A DNA stretch of 64,000 nucleotides, from positions 3,302,001 to 3,366,000 of the forward strand of contig NC_008255.1 of NCBI RefSeq assembly GCF_000014145.1, given 5' to 3'. Of the stretch, positions 19,914 to 27,122 are shown piece after piece. The notes below the pieces were generated by a model that did no database searches, was not told where the DNA came from, and saw only the letters and a list, made by a program, of their open reading frames with translations. How positions within the stretch are numbered: the first letter of the stretch is position 1; each line of letters begins with the position of its first letter. Made by a program: the position numbers and the translations under genes. The stretch is from Cytophaga hutchinsonii ATCC 33406 (GTDB taxonomy: Bacteria; Bacteroidota; Bacteroidia; Cytophagales; Cytophagaceae).

Positions 19914-20546
19914 TTAAAGTTCTGTAATGAACAACGGATTATTCACGCGCATTTCTTCGATCAGTAATTCTCCTTCTTCCGGTGATTTTTTCAGGCGTTC
20001 AAGCTCTGCTTCTGTAATACCGATTAACTGCAGAAACGTTACTTGTCCGTGTGGCGTAGAAATCGTACCTAACTCCGGATCTGTAATAAAAAGCACACCG
20101 ACTTTATCTGTTTTCGATTCCAGTTTTATAGGACCGTTCGCAGGGATATAATGATACGCTTCAAACCAGTTCCCTGTATCAAAAACATAACGCGCGAGAT
20201 TATTCATTAAACCAATCACCCATTTTGGATCGTCTTCTACTTCTGTACTTTTAATGCGCATGGTAAATTCAAATCCCCAGTTACTGAATTCCTTATCTGC
20301 CTTTTCAGGTGCATAATACAGTTCAGACATACCATAACTGATTACATGCCGGTGGAACGTTTGCTGATGGGAATCATAGATACTTGTGCCGTCCAGCGGA
20401 TCGGGCCCCCCAATCATGTATTTCATCACAGATGCATAATGCCTCGGTTCCTGTCCGGCATAGACCGTATCAATCACCTTGTCAATTGCCTGCCAGCCGG
20501 GCGTATCGTCTTCAGTAAACTGTTTGGTATATTCTTCTGATGTCAT
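19914..20546 (-). CDS. SUFU (suppressor of fused) domain protein
   Basis: 210 residues spanning a single SUFU domain: GWQAIDKVIDTVYAGQEPRHY, the DPLDGTSIY segment, WGFEFTMRIKS, LARYVFDTGNWFEAYHY, and a C-terminal VTFLQLIGITEAELE. Bacterial SUFU proteins are cytosolic. Many occur as immunity proteins in polymorphic-toxin loci or as stand-alone proteins of unknown role. No toxin gene is adjacent here, so an immunity function is not supported by context. An intrinsic terminator lies just upstream (20633-20672), so it is transcribed separately from the mini-gene. Confidence 0.85.
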   Translation of the reverse strand: MTSEEYTKQFTEDDTPGWQAIDKVIDTVYAGQEPRHYASVMKYMIGGPDPLDGTSIYDSHQQTFHRHVISYGMSELYYAPEKADKEFSNWGFEFTMRIKSTEVEDDPKWVIGLMNNLARYVFDTGNWFEAYHYIPANGPIKLESKTDKVGVLFITDPELGTISTPHGQVTFLQLIGITEAELERLKKSPEEGELLIEEMRVNNPLFITEL

Positions 20547-20632
20547 GTAAAAAGATGTTTTAAATCAATACGCACAATACACAGTAAAAGTTAGTGGTGG
20601 TTAAAAAATATGATTTGTTCTTCTGGTATTAA

Positions 20633-20672
20633 ACAAAAAAAGCTGCTATCGATGTCTTGCATCAATAGCAGC
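20633..20672 (-). terminator. Intrinsic terminator of the mini-gene at 20706-20843
   Basis: GCTGCTAT (20642-20649) pairs with ATAGCAGC (20665-20672), extended by a second helix with one mismatch. On the minus strand it is followed by a run of seven T. Confidence 0.8.
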
Positions 20673-20705
20673 CTGCTGTTGGTTGAAAGAATATATATTC
20701 TTTAC

Positions 20706-20843
20706 TTACACAGATAATGCTCTGAAATTTACTACTCTGAAACCGATCCCCATATCAGAAACATAGATCTTATTACTTTCTTTCTCCTGGTTTGTATTTC
20801 TTGCAGAAGATTTTTTTGTTTTTTTAGACTGTAGCTTTTTCAT
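20706..20843 (-). CDS. Mini-protein with VSDMG motif (copy B)
   Basis: 45 residues: a very basic N-terminal part (MKKLQSKKTKKSSARN), then the segment NKIYVSDMGIGFRVVNFRAL. The VSDMG core and the MKK start match the mini-protein at 19236-19391. The bases just before both start codons are also alike (both end in ACC followed by at most three bases). It has its own terminator 34 bases downstream. The basic head suggests nucleic-acid or ribosome association, which is inference only. It is too short to be found by usual length cut-offs. Confidence 0.6.
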   Translation of the reverse strand: MKKLQSKKTKKSSARNTNQEKESNKIYVSDMGIGFRVVNFRALSV

Positions 20844-20906
20844 AGTGGTATCTGGTTAGTTGAGTAATAGTAAATTATCCGGTCAATTTTTTATTTTTTT
20901 ATTTAG

Positions 20907-21257
20907 TTAAATAGTTGAAACAGTATGTTCTTTTTTATGAATGTCTTCTACTGCAACAATAAAATTGGTAATATTGATATCCCCCTCTGCGCCATACGCA
21001 TCTATCAATAATCCGCGTTCACCGCTTACAGTCTCAAGCGAATACAGTATAGCATTATCTTCCGGATCTGAATTTCCTTCAAAACGGTAAAAACTTACAA
21101 TCTTTACCTGAGCCGGAGTATACACGCGATCTGATGCCAATGATTTGATCCCTTCACGTAAAGCAAGGAACTGTGTTTTGAAACCTTGTTCTTCTAACAT
21201 TTTGGTGCATGCAGACAATGTCTTCATCTCTGCGCTGTCAATAATTGGTTGTACCAT
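20907..21257 (-). CDS. Conserved Bacteroidota protein of unknown function
   Basis: 116 residues, no signal peptide or membrane segment. The central block VSFYRFEGNSDPEDNAILYS followed by GLLIDAYGAEGD is characteristic of a small family common in Bacteroidota. It is sometimes labelled phosphoribosylpyrophosphate synthetase in annotations, but no PRPP-binding motif is visible and I do not support that name. It is located 63 bases upstream of mini-gene B on the same strand, so the two may share a transcript. Confidence 0.75.
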   Translation of the reverse strand: MVQPIIDSAEMKTLSACTKMLEEQGFKTQFLALREGIKSLASDRVYTPAQVKIVSFYRFEGNSDPEDNAILYSLETVSGERGLLIDAYGAEGDINITNFIVAVEDIHKKEHTVSTI

Positions 21258-21433
21258 AATCTTGTGTGTTTATAAATAGCAGGCTTTTAGAACCTGTATT
21301 GTGTTTTACTTACGATTTGATGCTCAAATTTCAGTTTTTCCCGACCCGAAAGTTTTACATAAATCCTTCAAATAATTACATAATTTACATATGCTTGATT
21401 TTTAGACAATTTAGTGGATTTACAGCATCCCTT

Positions 21434-21451
21434 TATACGCAATTGCGTATA
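21434..21451. promoter_or_regulatory. Perfect 18-bp palindrome, candidate operator
   Basis: TATACGCAA followed by its exact complement TTGCGTATA, with no spacer, in the 281-bp divergent gap between the unknown gene at 20907-21257 (-) and the PepSY-like gene at 21539 (+). Its half-site resembles the TACGCAA half of the operator at 25854-25880. The rest of this gap shows nothing else recognisable. Confidence 0.4.
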
Positions 21452-21538
21452 ATTATGTAATAATTTAAAGAAAAAATGTAAAATAAATGATTAAAATTAA
21501 CTGCATCTTTACTTCAGTACCCTTAAACCGTGTGAATT

Positions 21539-21976
21539 ATGAAACAAATAGGCGTATTTATTATTTGTGCAGCACTTTCATACCAGATGTATGCACAGTC
21601 GGACACGATCAAGGATCCAGGTGTACCGAAACAGGTTGAGACTTCCTTTGAAAAAAACCATCCAAACGCCAAACAGGTGAATTGGATCAAGGAAGATCAA
21701 ACCTATATCGCTTCCTACAAGGAGCACAACGTAAACCAATGGACTTCCTACGATAATCTGGGAAAACTGCTGGAAAATAAATGGAAAATACCTGTAACAG
21801 AACTGCCCTTTTCAGCACAGAATCACGCAAGAAAAAACAATACGGAAGGTGTTCAGGAGTATTACAAAATAACAAACTTCAAAGGTGTTGTAAGTTATGA
21901 AATTGCCACACCAAGTAAGGAGTTCTTTTTCGATTCTGCAGGGGCATTGGTAAAAACGGTTGAACCAAATAAATAA
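21539..21976 (+). CDS. Periplasmic PepSY-like (DUF2874) protein
   Basis: 145 residues with a signal peptide (MKQIGVFIICAALSYQMYAQ). It has two PepSY-like units with the typical FEKNHPNAKQVNWIKE and Y-x-A-x-Y pattern, then a C-terminal strand pair (SKEFFFDSAGALVKTVE). It is paralogous to the protein at 27123-27569. The family is abundant in Bacteroidota and is thought to act in the periplasm; its molecular role is not known. The gene stands alone, with an intrinsic terminator downstream. Confidence 0.85.
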   Translation: MKQIGVFIICAALSYQMYAQSDTIKDPGVPKQVETSFEKNHPNAKQVNWIKEDQTYIASYKEHNVNQWTSYDNLGKLLENKWKIPVTELPFSAQNHARKNNTEGVQEYYKITNFKGVVSYEIATPSKEFFFDSAGALVKTVEPNK

Positions 21977-22003
21977 TTGACTGATGAATTCTACTAACAA
22001 AAA

Positions 22004-22056
22004 CCTCCGGAGCACTGAAGCATCACTATGCAACCATACGCTCCGGAGGAATTTAT
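22004..22056. terminator. Intrinsic terminator
   Basis: CCTCCGGAGC (22004-22013) pairs perfectly with GCTCCGGAGG (22040-22049), followed by a T-rich run on the plus strand. It lies between the convergent PepSY-like gene and rtcB and may serve both. Confidence 0.8.
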
Positions 22057-22069
22057 TTTATAACGCTAT

Positions 22070-23503
22070 CTAATCTTCACGGCTTCCATCGGCAGCCATA
22101 CGCACCAGCTTAGGTGTAAATGTAGCCACAACATCTACCAATTGTTTTTGTGCCGCCATTACCCGTTCAATATTTTTATAGGCCATGGGTGCTTCATCCA
22201 GACCGGCACCAATCAAGGTTACACCGTGATCTTTCAGGATCTTACGCATTTCCTCTTTAGAAATGTTTTTAATTGCCTGTGTACGGCTCATCTGACGGCC
22301 AGCTCCATGTGAGGCAGAGTGGATCGCAGCTGCTTCACCTTTGCCCCGTACAAGAAAACCTGGTGCGGTCATAGAACCGGGAATGATACCCATGACACCT
22401 TCTGCAGCTGGTGTGGCGCCTTTACGATGTACAATAACTTCTTCTCCATTCAGCATTTCCTTCCAGGCAAAATTATGATGGTTCTCCACCTTTGCCAGTA
22501 TCTGCCCGCCTATGGCTTTTGTTAAACGTTCGTGGATGATCTCATGGCAGGCAGATGCATAATCACCGGCAAGGTTCATCGCAAGCCAGTATTCCTGACC
22601 TTCGGCACGATTCATATCCAGGTAGGCAAGGTTTGCAGCTTCGTTCGGAAGTTTACAGATTTCTTTTGCCAGTCTGGTGTAATTCCCCGCTACGGTAGCA
22701 CCAAAACCGCGTGAACCGGAATGTGTCAGCAAGGCTACATACGTGCCTTTTTTTATGTTCAGTTTAACATCATCGGTTTTAAATTCAATGATACCAAATT
22801 CTACAAAGTGGTTACCACCCCCTGAAGAACCTAACTGATGCGCAGCTTTATCCTGCAGATTTTTTATGAACGGTGTCATATTAAATGCTGCATCATCCAG
22901 CACGGCATGGGCTGCACGGTCTTTTCCGTTCCAGCCGTTACCGGCGCCAAAGGAAGTCCAGGCAATAAGTTCTCTTTTATACATGGCTTCATTGGCAAGA
23001 AAATATTCGGCAGGAATATCATAGATGGACAAGGCCATACGGCAGCCGATATCAACACCAACTCCGTAAGGAATAATCGCATTTTTTGTGGCCAGCACAC
23101 CACCGATCGGTAATCCATATCCCTGGTGTGCATCCGGCATCAATGCACCGGCAACGGCTACCGGAAGTTTCATCGCTATTTCCATTTGCTTAACAGCCCC
23201 GGCTTCAATATAATCTGCTCCAAAAACAGCATAGTTAATACCTGTTTCTTTTAAGGGAATACGATCCGTTTCTGCTCCTTGAGTATCTTCAATAAGTGTC
23301 TGTGCAATGTGTTTTAATACGGCATGATCCAGAAACTGTTCCGGGTGTAATACAACCTGCTTAAACAGATTCAGTACTTCTTCTTTCTCCTGGGAAGCAT
23401 AATTATTTTCAATAATATCAAGTACCATGCGGATGACTTTTCCTTCCGCATAACCGATCGCTTTCAGATCATCCCCATTCATACGTGTTTTGTTCATAGA
23501 CAT
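22070..23503 (-). CDS. rtcB: RNA-splicing/repair ligase RtcB
   Basis: 477 residues, standard length for the bacterial enzyme. The motifs are HQGYGLPIGGVLAT, VGVDIGCRMAL (metal-binding Asp/Cys), GSSGGGNHFVE, LLTHSGSRGFG, VENHHNFAWKE and SASHGAGRQMSR, the last containing the His that is guanylylated. RtcB joins RNA ends bearing a 2',3'-cyclic phosphate or 3'-phosphate to a 5'-OH, using GTP and Mn2+. It repairs cleaved tRNA and other RNAs in the cytosol. Upstream lie a palindromic operator, two tRNA genes, a Ro60-like gene and a WYL regulator gene. That context points to an RNA-damage response. No archease or RtcA gene is in the window. Confidence 0.97.
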   Translation of the reverse strand: MSMNKTRMNGDDLKAIGYAEGKVIRMVLDIIENNYASQEKEEVLNLFKQVVLHPEQFLDHAVLKHIAQTLIEDTQGAETDRIPLKETGINYAVFGADYIEAGAVKQMEIAMKLPVAVAGALMPDAHQGYGLPIGGVLATKNAIIPYGVGVDIGCRMALSIYDIPAEYFLANEAMYKRELIAWTSFGAGNGWNGKDRAAHAVLDDAAFNMTPFIKNLQDKAAHQLGSSGGGNHFVEFGIIEFKTDDVKLNIKKGTYVALLTHSGSRGFGATVAGNYTRLAKEICKLPNEAANLAYLDMNRAEGQEYWLAMNLAGDYASACHEIIHERLTKAIGGQILAKVENHHNFAWKEMLNGEEVIVHRKGATPAAEGVMGIIPGSMTAPGFLVRGKGEAAAIHSASHGAGRQMSRTQAIKNISKEEMRKILKDHGVTLIGAGLDEAPMAYKNIERVMAAQKQLVDVVATFTPKLVRMAADGSRED

Positions 23504-23531
23504 AAAATTACTCTTTATTCATTTAATAAAA

Positions 23532-23572
23532 CAAAGGAACAGATTATCTGCGCAACAGATTTGCGCAGATAA
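23532..23572 (-). promoter_or_regulatory. rtcB operator and -7-like box
   Basis: A perfect inverted repeat, TTATCTGCGCAA-N5-TTGCGCAGATAA, occupies 23544-23572. Four bases downstream on the minus strand is a nnnnTTTG box (23532-23539). The TGCGCA cores are 13 bases apart, the same phasing as the sites before the TROVE and WYL genes. The position, where a -33 element would be, fits either an activator or a repressor site. Confidence 0.7.
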
Positions 23573-23658
23573 AACTATTTTTTAATATAAAGGGCAATAA
23601 CTGAAAGAGTCTGTTTTTTCCGTAAATAGCGAAGTAACTCTTTTCAACGGCACCTTTG

Positions 23659-23731
23659 TGGAAACGGCAGGACTCGAACCTGCATCATCGGATTTTCAGT
23701 CCGCTGCATTGACCATCTTTGCTACATTTCC
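23659..23731 (-). tRNA. tRNA-Phe (anticodon GAA), atypical
   Basis: 73 nt, no encoded CCA. A 7-bp acceptor stem (GGAAATG with CGTTTCC, one T-G pair), a 3-bp D stem with GG in the loop, an anticodon stem with loop CTGAAAA (anticodon GAA) and a G-A mismatch at its first pair, and a canonical GCAGG/CCTGC T arm with TTCGAGT. The D arm and the mismatch differ from a typical housekeeping bacterial tRNA-Phe. Located 156 bases upstream of rtcB on the same strand. Confidence 0.85.
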
Positions 23732-23768
23732 ATACGTTTTGATGCAATACTTTTTGCATCAAAACTGG

Positions 23769-23851
23769 TGGGAAAGGCAGGATTCGAACCTGCTAAGCGA
23801 TACGCAACGGATTTACAGTCCGTCCCAACCCGCCATCGTTGGCGCTTTCCC
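23769..23851 (-). tRNA. tRNA-Tyr (anticodon GUA)
   Basis: 83 nt, type II with a long variable arm, no encoded CCA. A 7-bp acceptor stem (GGGAAAG/CTTTCCC), a CCAA/TTGG D stem with GG in its loop, a 5-bp anticodon stem with loop CTGTAAA (anticodon GUA), and a GCAGG/CCTGC T arm with TTCGAAT. It lies 37 bases upstream of the tRNA-Phe gene; both T arms are nearly identical. Confidence 0.9.
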
Positions 23852-23955
23852 CTATAAATAAAATAACTATCAGTACTAAAAGAAACCTGAATTCCTTGCC
23901 GGCAGGTTCGGCCGCTGCACGTACCCATGCATCTCTTATCCATGGCATCTTTAAT

Positions 23956-24098
23956 ATTGCCGGAAGCAATAAACGATTCAGGAGCGGGGCTACGCATGAG
24001 GAGTTGCACCTCTCCTCTATTTTCATAGAGGCCCTTCCCCTTTCTTTGAGCGATGTATCCCGTTTCTACGGCATTCCGGCAATTTTTTATTTTTTTCT
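23956..24098 (+). ncRNA. Candidate structured RNA between the TROVE gene and the tRNA genes
   Basis: An ORF-poor segment closed by a perfect 10-bp inverted repeat, ATTGCCGGAA (23956-23965) and TTCCGGCAAT (24074-24083). On the plus strand it is followed directly by TTTTTTATTTTTTT. Inside are further perfect hairpins: GAGGAG...CTCCTC, CTCTATttTC-type ATAGAG pairing at 24013-24031, GGGG...CCCC, and CCGT/ACGG. A terminal stem plus a 3' U-tract next to a Ro60-like gene is the general layout of Y RNAs. The strand is favoured as plus because of the U-tract. No alignment supports a family assignment. Confidence 0.5.
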
Positions 24099-24107
24099 GT
24101 AACCGCT

Positions 24108-24132
24108 CTGCCTCAGCACAAGACAGAGCGGG
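24108..24132. repeat. Hairpin just downstream of the TROVE gene
   Basis: CCGCTCTG pairs perfectly with CAGAGCGG across a 13-base loop, immediately after the TROVE stop codon. It lacks an adjacent T-run on the minus strand, so it is not a standard intrinsic terminator. It may stabilise the 3' end of the mRNA or mark a processing site. Confidence 0.45.
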
Positions 24133-24137
24133 CATCT

Positions 24138-25655
24138 TTATAAAACCACTTGTTTTATTTTTTCAACAGCATCCGTGCCGTGTTCAACAGCGTCCAGCAC
24201 ATCAAATACCTTATCTGACCAGCCGGCAATCAGGTACACACCATCGTTCTGAATATCCACCGGTGCATGGCCATGACCCGCCAGGTCGAATAGATAAAGC
24301 TTTGCCGATGGAACAATAGACGTATATTTTTTCCATAACTGTGCAATCGTTTCACCTTTATCTTCTGTGTTCCATAGCTGACAATCAGTAAATACGAATA
24401 CTTTATCCATTACAATTTTATTTGCAATCAGGTATTTGATTATTTTATATCCGTTTGTTGCATACCCAACTTCCCCTTCGCGTTTGTAGTATTCTTCTAC
24501 ATGCGCCAATATGCCGCGGTTTGGCAGGTTGATCACTTTCCAGTTATCACCAAACATACCGGTTACAACCTGTTCACAACGCACATGCAGCAGCATACCC
24601 AGCATCAGTCCGATATCATACATCAGTACTTTGCTCTTGGCAGATACAGGCATCTGCATAGAACCGGAAACGTCGCAGGCAATCAATACTTTTGTTGACC
24701 GGGCAAATCCTTTTATGTTTGTTGCACTTACCAGAACCGCTTTTTCCAGTGAAGTAAGTATATAGGAAGTATGTACAGATTCCTGCAATTTTATTTCACG
24801 GTACGCCGCCAAAAAGCGGAAAGGAAATTGTTTCGCGTTTGCTACTGCTTCCTCATCTGACAGATACGCACACACTTTTCGGATATGCGCTTCAGATACA
24901 TTTGCCTGCAGCAGGTTACGCAGGTTTCGCATCAAAGCCATGTAACCGATTTTACCACTATCAATCAATTCTTCCCACGTCCGTTTTACAGCAGCAGCCT
25001 TTAGCGCTGCATTTCCATAGTTGATCTGCCCGACAGCCGACAACTGCGTTTCCCAGGTATATGGTACTACCAGTGTACCCGAAGCAATTTTATTAAACAG
25101 CAGTTGCTGTGCTTCATCTTTTGCTTTCGGGTGAATCAGAAACAAGGCATCACGCAGTGTTATTTCTGCTTCACGGTTATATTTAGCAAACTGATATGCA
25201 TCAAACATATTAAAAGCTGTTGCCAGACCTTTCTGTATCTGTTTCGATAATTTGTTCAGCTTTTTAAGATCTGTACGGTTATTGGCACGCTGATAATAAG
25301 CGAGCAGTTCGGTGATCTCATCGGCACGTTTTACTACACCGCGAACGGCAGCTGCAACAACCGGATTTCCGGATTGTGCTTTTGCCAGCTCAACAGCCAG
25401 CATTAGCGGAACGGAACGCAGATACATGGCGGTACGCGCATATACTGCCAGTTTTGCTACATACTCCGGATCGTTCTTCAACATCAATGCCTGAATGCGT
25501 TCAATACGTGTATCCCCTTTTTCATAAAAGGTATCACTCAGCCCAGCTGTTACAACAGCTGCATACAGTTCCATTTCAGGAGACAGCTTATAAGCGTTTG
25601 CGCCTTCATGGTTCTGAACGGTATCCGGCTGTTTGGCTTTGATGTTGAATTTCAT
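24138..25655 (-). CDS. rsr: Ro60-like TROVE domain protein with vWA domain
   Basis: 505 residues from MKFNIKAK at 25655; an ATG four codons earlier (25667) is also possible. The N-terminal two thirds form a helical TROVE ring (Y-x-K-x7-TYLRSVPLMLAVELAKA-like helices, KRADEITELLAYY). The C-terminal part is a von Willebrand A domain with MIDAS motif CDVSGSM near residue 325. Ro60 rings bind misfolded RNA ends and Y RNAs and deliver RNA to nucleases. Together with RtcB it forms the core of bacterial RNA-repair operons. The upstream region carries the same GCGCA-N8-GCGCA site as rtcB. Confidence 0.9.
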   Translation of the reverse strand: MKFNIKAKQPDTVQNHEGANAYKLSPEMELYAAVVTAGLSDTFYEKGDTRIERIQALMLKNDPEYVAKLAVYARTAMYLRSVPLMLAVELAKAQSGNPVVAAAVRGVVKRADEITELLAYYQRANNRTDLKKLNKLSKQIQKGLATAFNMFDAYQFAKYNREAEITLRDALFLIHPKAKDEAQQLLFNKIASGTLVVPYTWETQLSAVGQINYGNAALKAAAVKRTWEELIDSGKIGYMALMRNLRNLLQANVSEAHIRKVCAYLSDEEAVANAKQFPFRFLAAYREIKLQESVHTSYILTSLEKAVLVSATNIKGFARSTKVLIACDVSGSMQMPVSAKSKVLMYDIGLMLGMLLHVRCEQVVTGMFGDNWKVINLPNRGILAHVEEYYKREGEVGYATNGYKIIKYLIANKIVMDKVFVFTDCQLWNTEDKGETIAQLWKKYTSIVPSAKLYLFDLAGHGHAPVDIQNDGVYLIAGWSDKVFDVLDAVEHGTDAVEKIKQVVL

Positions 25656-25727
25656 TTTTATCCGCATTTAATATGTTATACATAGTGCCGATATGCTTTT
25701 TAATTTTGTTGTTTCATATTGACACTA

Positions 25728-25768
25728 CAAATTTTCATACCTCCCGCGCAGTGTATGTGCGCAGCAGT
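25728..25768 (-). promoter_or_regulatory. TROVE gene operator and -7-like box
   Basis: Two GCGCA cores (25746-25750 and 25759-25763) are 13 bases apart, in the same phasing as the rtcB operator. The outer arms are degenerate, so it reads as direct GCGCAG repeats. A nnnnTTTG box (AAAATTTG, 25728-25735) lies four bases beyond the operator frame on the minus strand, identical to the spacing at rtcB. Confidence 0.55.
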
Positions 25769-25853
25769 ATTTTTTTTTATAAAAAATTAGAATATAGAAT
25801 CAACAACCTGGTTTTCAAGAACAATAATTTTAACCTTTTACCGGCAAAAACCG

Positions 25854-25880
25854 TTACTACGCAAATAGATTGCGCAGTAA
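25854..25880 (+). promoter_or_regulatory. WYL regulator gene operator
   Basis: An inverted repeat, TTACTACGCAA-N5-TTGCGCAGTAA, with one mismatch, 46 bases before the WYL start codon at 25927. Core phasing is 13 bases, as at rtcB and the TROVE gene, which suggests that the regulator controls its own gene as well. Confidence 0.65.
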
Positions 25881-25926
25881 AACCGTAACTCGTACTTTTA
25901 TAAATGAAATTTCACCCCATATTGAT

Positions 25927-26949
25927 ATGCCGATTAATAAATTAGCTCTGGTCAGATACAAAACAATTGATTCCTGCCTACAGAACCGGTTCCGCAAATG
26001 GACACTGGAAGACTTAATGGAAGCATGCTCCGATGCCTTGTATGAATATGAAGGTATGACAAAAGGCATCAGCAGACGTACCATACAACTCGACATACAA
26101 AATATGCGCAGCGAAAAGCTCGGGTATAACGCGCCGATTATCGTAACAGATAAAAAATTTTACAGCTACGAAGACAAAGGATACAGCATTACCAATTCCC
26201 CGTTAACGCAACAGGATCTGGGCACATTGGTTGAAGTGCTGGATGTATTGAAGCAGTTTAAAGGCTTTGGGTATTTTCAGGAATTAACCGGCATGGTTAC
26301 GCGGCTGGAAGATAAATTATATACGCACCAGCATAAAGGAAAATCCTATATCGATTTTGAAAAGAACGAATTACTGAAAGGACTGCAGCACATAGATCTG
26401 CTTCATAAAGCCATCATCAACAAAAAAACGGTTGATATTTTATATCAATCGTTTAAGGCTGCATCAGCACAAAATATAACATTCTATCCATATTTGTTAA
26501 AAGAGTACCGCAACCGCTGGTTTATACTTGGCTGCAACAAACGTACGAAAGCAACAATGATCCTGGCACTGGATCGTATCGAACAGTTTAAGGAACTGCG
26601 TTCAGAGAAATACATGAAACCGGATTTTGATGTCGCCACTTATTTTGATGATGTAATTGGTGTTTCTAAAATGCCAAATCAGGAACCGCAATTGATTGTA
26701 TGTAAAATCAGTAAAGAACATGCGCCCTATATTATAACCAAACCCATACATGCTTCACAGCAGATTATACGCGGGGAAAAAGACGGAACAGTGTTTTCCA
26801 TTCATGTAATCTGGAATTTTGAACTGGAACGGGAGCTGCTTGGTTTTGGCGAACAGCTTCAGGTATTGGCACCGAGAAGAATTCAGGGTAAATTAAGGGC
26901 CAGAATGAAACGCGCTGTTGCAGCGTACGAATCTGAAAAAAAAGAATAA
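25927..26949 (+). CDS. WYL-domain transcriptional regulator
   Basis: 340 residues from the ATG at 25927. The frame opens at 25870, but that TTG lies inside the operator, so I reject it. The N-terminal part holds a winged-helix-like region (WTLEDLMEACSDALYEY, SRRTIQLDIQNMRS). Residues about 175-260 form the WYL domain, here with YQSF...ITFYPYLLKEYRNRWFILGCNKR, and a C-terminal WCX-like extension follows. WYL domains are ligand sensors proposed to bind nucleic acids or nucleotides. The gene diverges from the TROVE gene and shares its operator type, so it is the most likely regulator of rtcB and the TROVE gene; damaged RNA as its signal is inference. Confidence 0.9.
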   Translation: MPINKLALVRYKTIDSCLQNRFRKWTLEDLMEACSDALYEYEGMTKGISRRTIQLDIQNMRSEKLGYNAPIIVTDKKFYSYEDKGYSITNSPLTQQDLGTLVEVLDVLKQFKGFGYFQELTGMVTRLEDKLYTHQHKGKSYIDFEKNELLKGLQHIDLLHKAIINKKTVDILYQSFKAASAQNITFYPYLLKEYRNRWFILGCNKRTKATMILALDRIEQFKELRSEKYMKPDFDVATYFDDVIGVSKMPNQEPQLIVCKISKEHAPYIITKPIHASQQIIRGEKDGTVFSIHVIWNFELERELLGFGEQLQVLAPRRIQGKLRARMKRAVAAYESEKKE

Positions 26950-26985
26950 AACATACGTACCAATGTATAATGCATAATAATGCAT

Positions 26986-27021
26986 ACATAGCCGGATCTT
27001 AGATACCGGCTATGTGTTTTT
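26986..27021 (+). terminator. Intrinsic terminator of the WYL gene
   Basis: ACATAGCCGG (26986-26995) pairs perfectly with CCGGCTATGT (27006-27015), followed by GTTTTT. Confidence 0.9.
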
Positions 27022-27122
27022 AAGGCAAAATATAATCTTGTAACATTTTTCTGAAATCATGTAAAACATAGCAGCCTTCAATGCACCAACTTTGATCTAT
27101 CAAAACAACAACTAACACAGCT

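Noticed and set aside
19654-19917. An 87-codon plus-strand frame opposite the small membrane protein
   Set aside because: Basic, low-complexity composition and overlap with the end of the SUFU gene make it a shadow of the minus-strand frame.
19914-20546. SUFU-domain protein as a toxin-immunity protein
   Set aside because: No polymorphic toxin gene is adjacent, so context does not support it.
20907-21257. Phosphoribosylpyrophosphate synthetase annotation for the 116-residue protein
   Set aside because: Far too short, and no PRPP-binding loop or other PRPP synthetase motif is visible.
21266-21460. A 64-codon plus-strand frame before the PepSY-like gene
   Set aside because: AT-rich translation without a domain, and it contains the palindromic candidate operator.
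23722-24135. A 137-codon minus-strand frame between the TROVE gene and the tRNA genes
   Set aside because: It runs through the tRNA-Tyr gene and the structured-RNA candidate, and its translation has no protein-like pattern.
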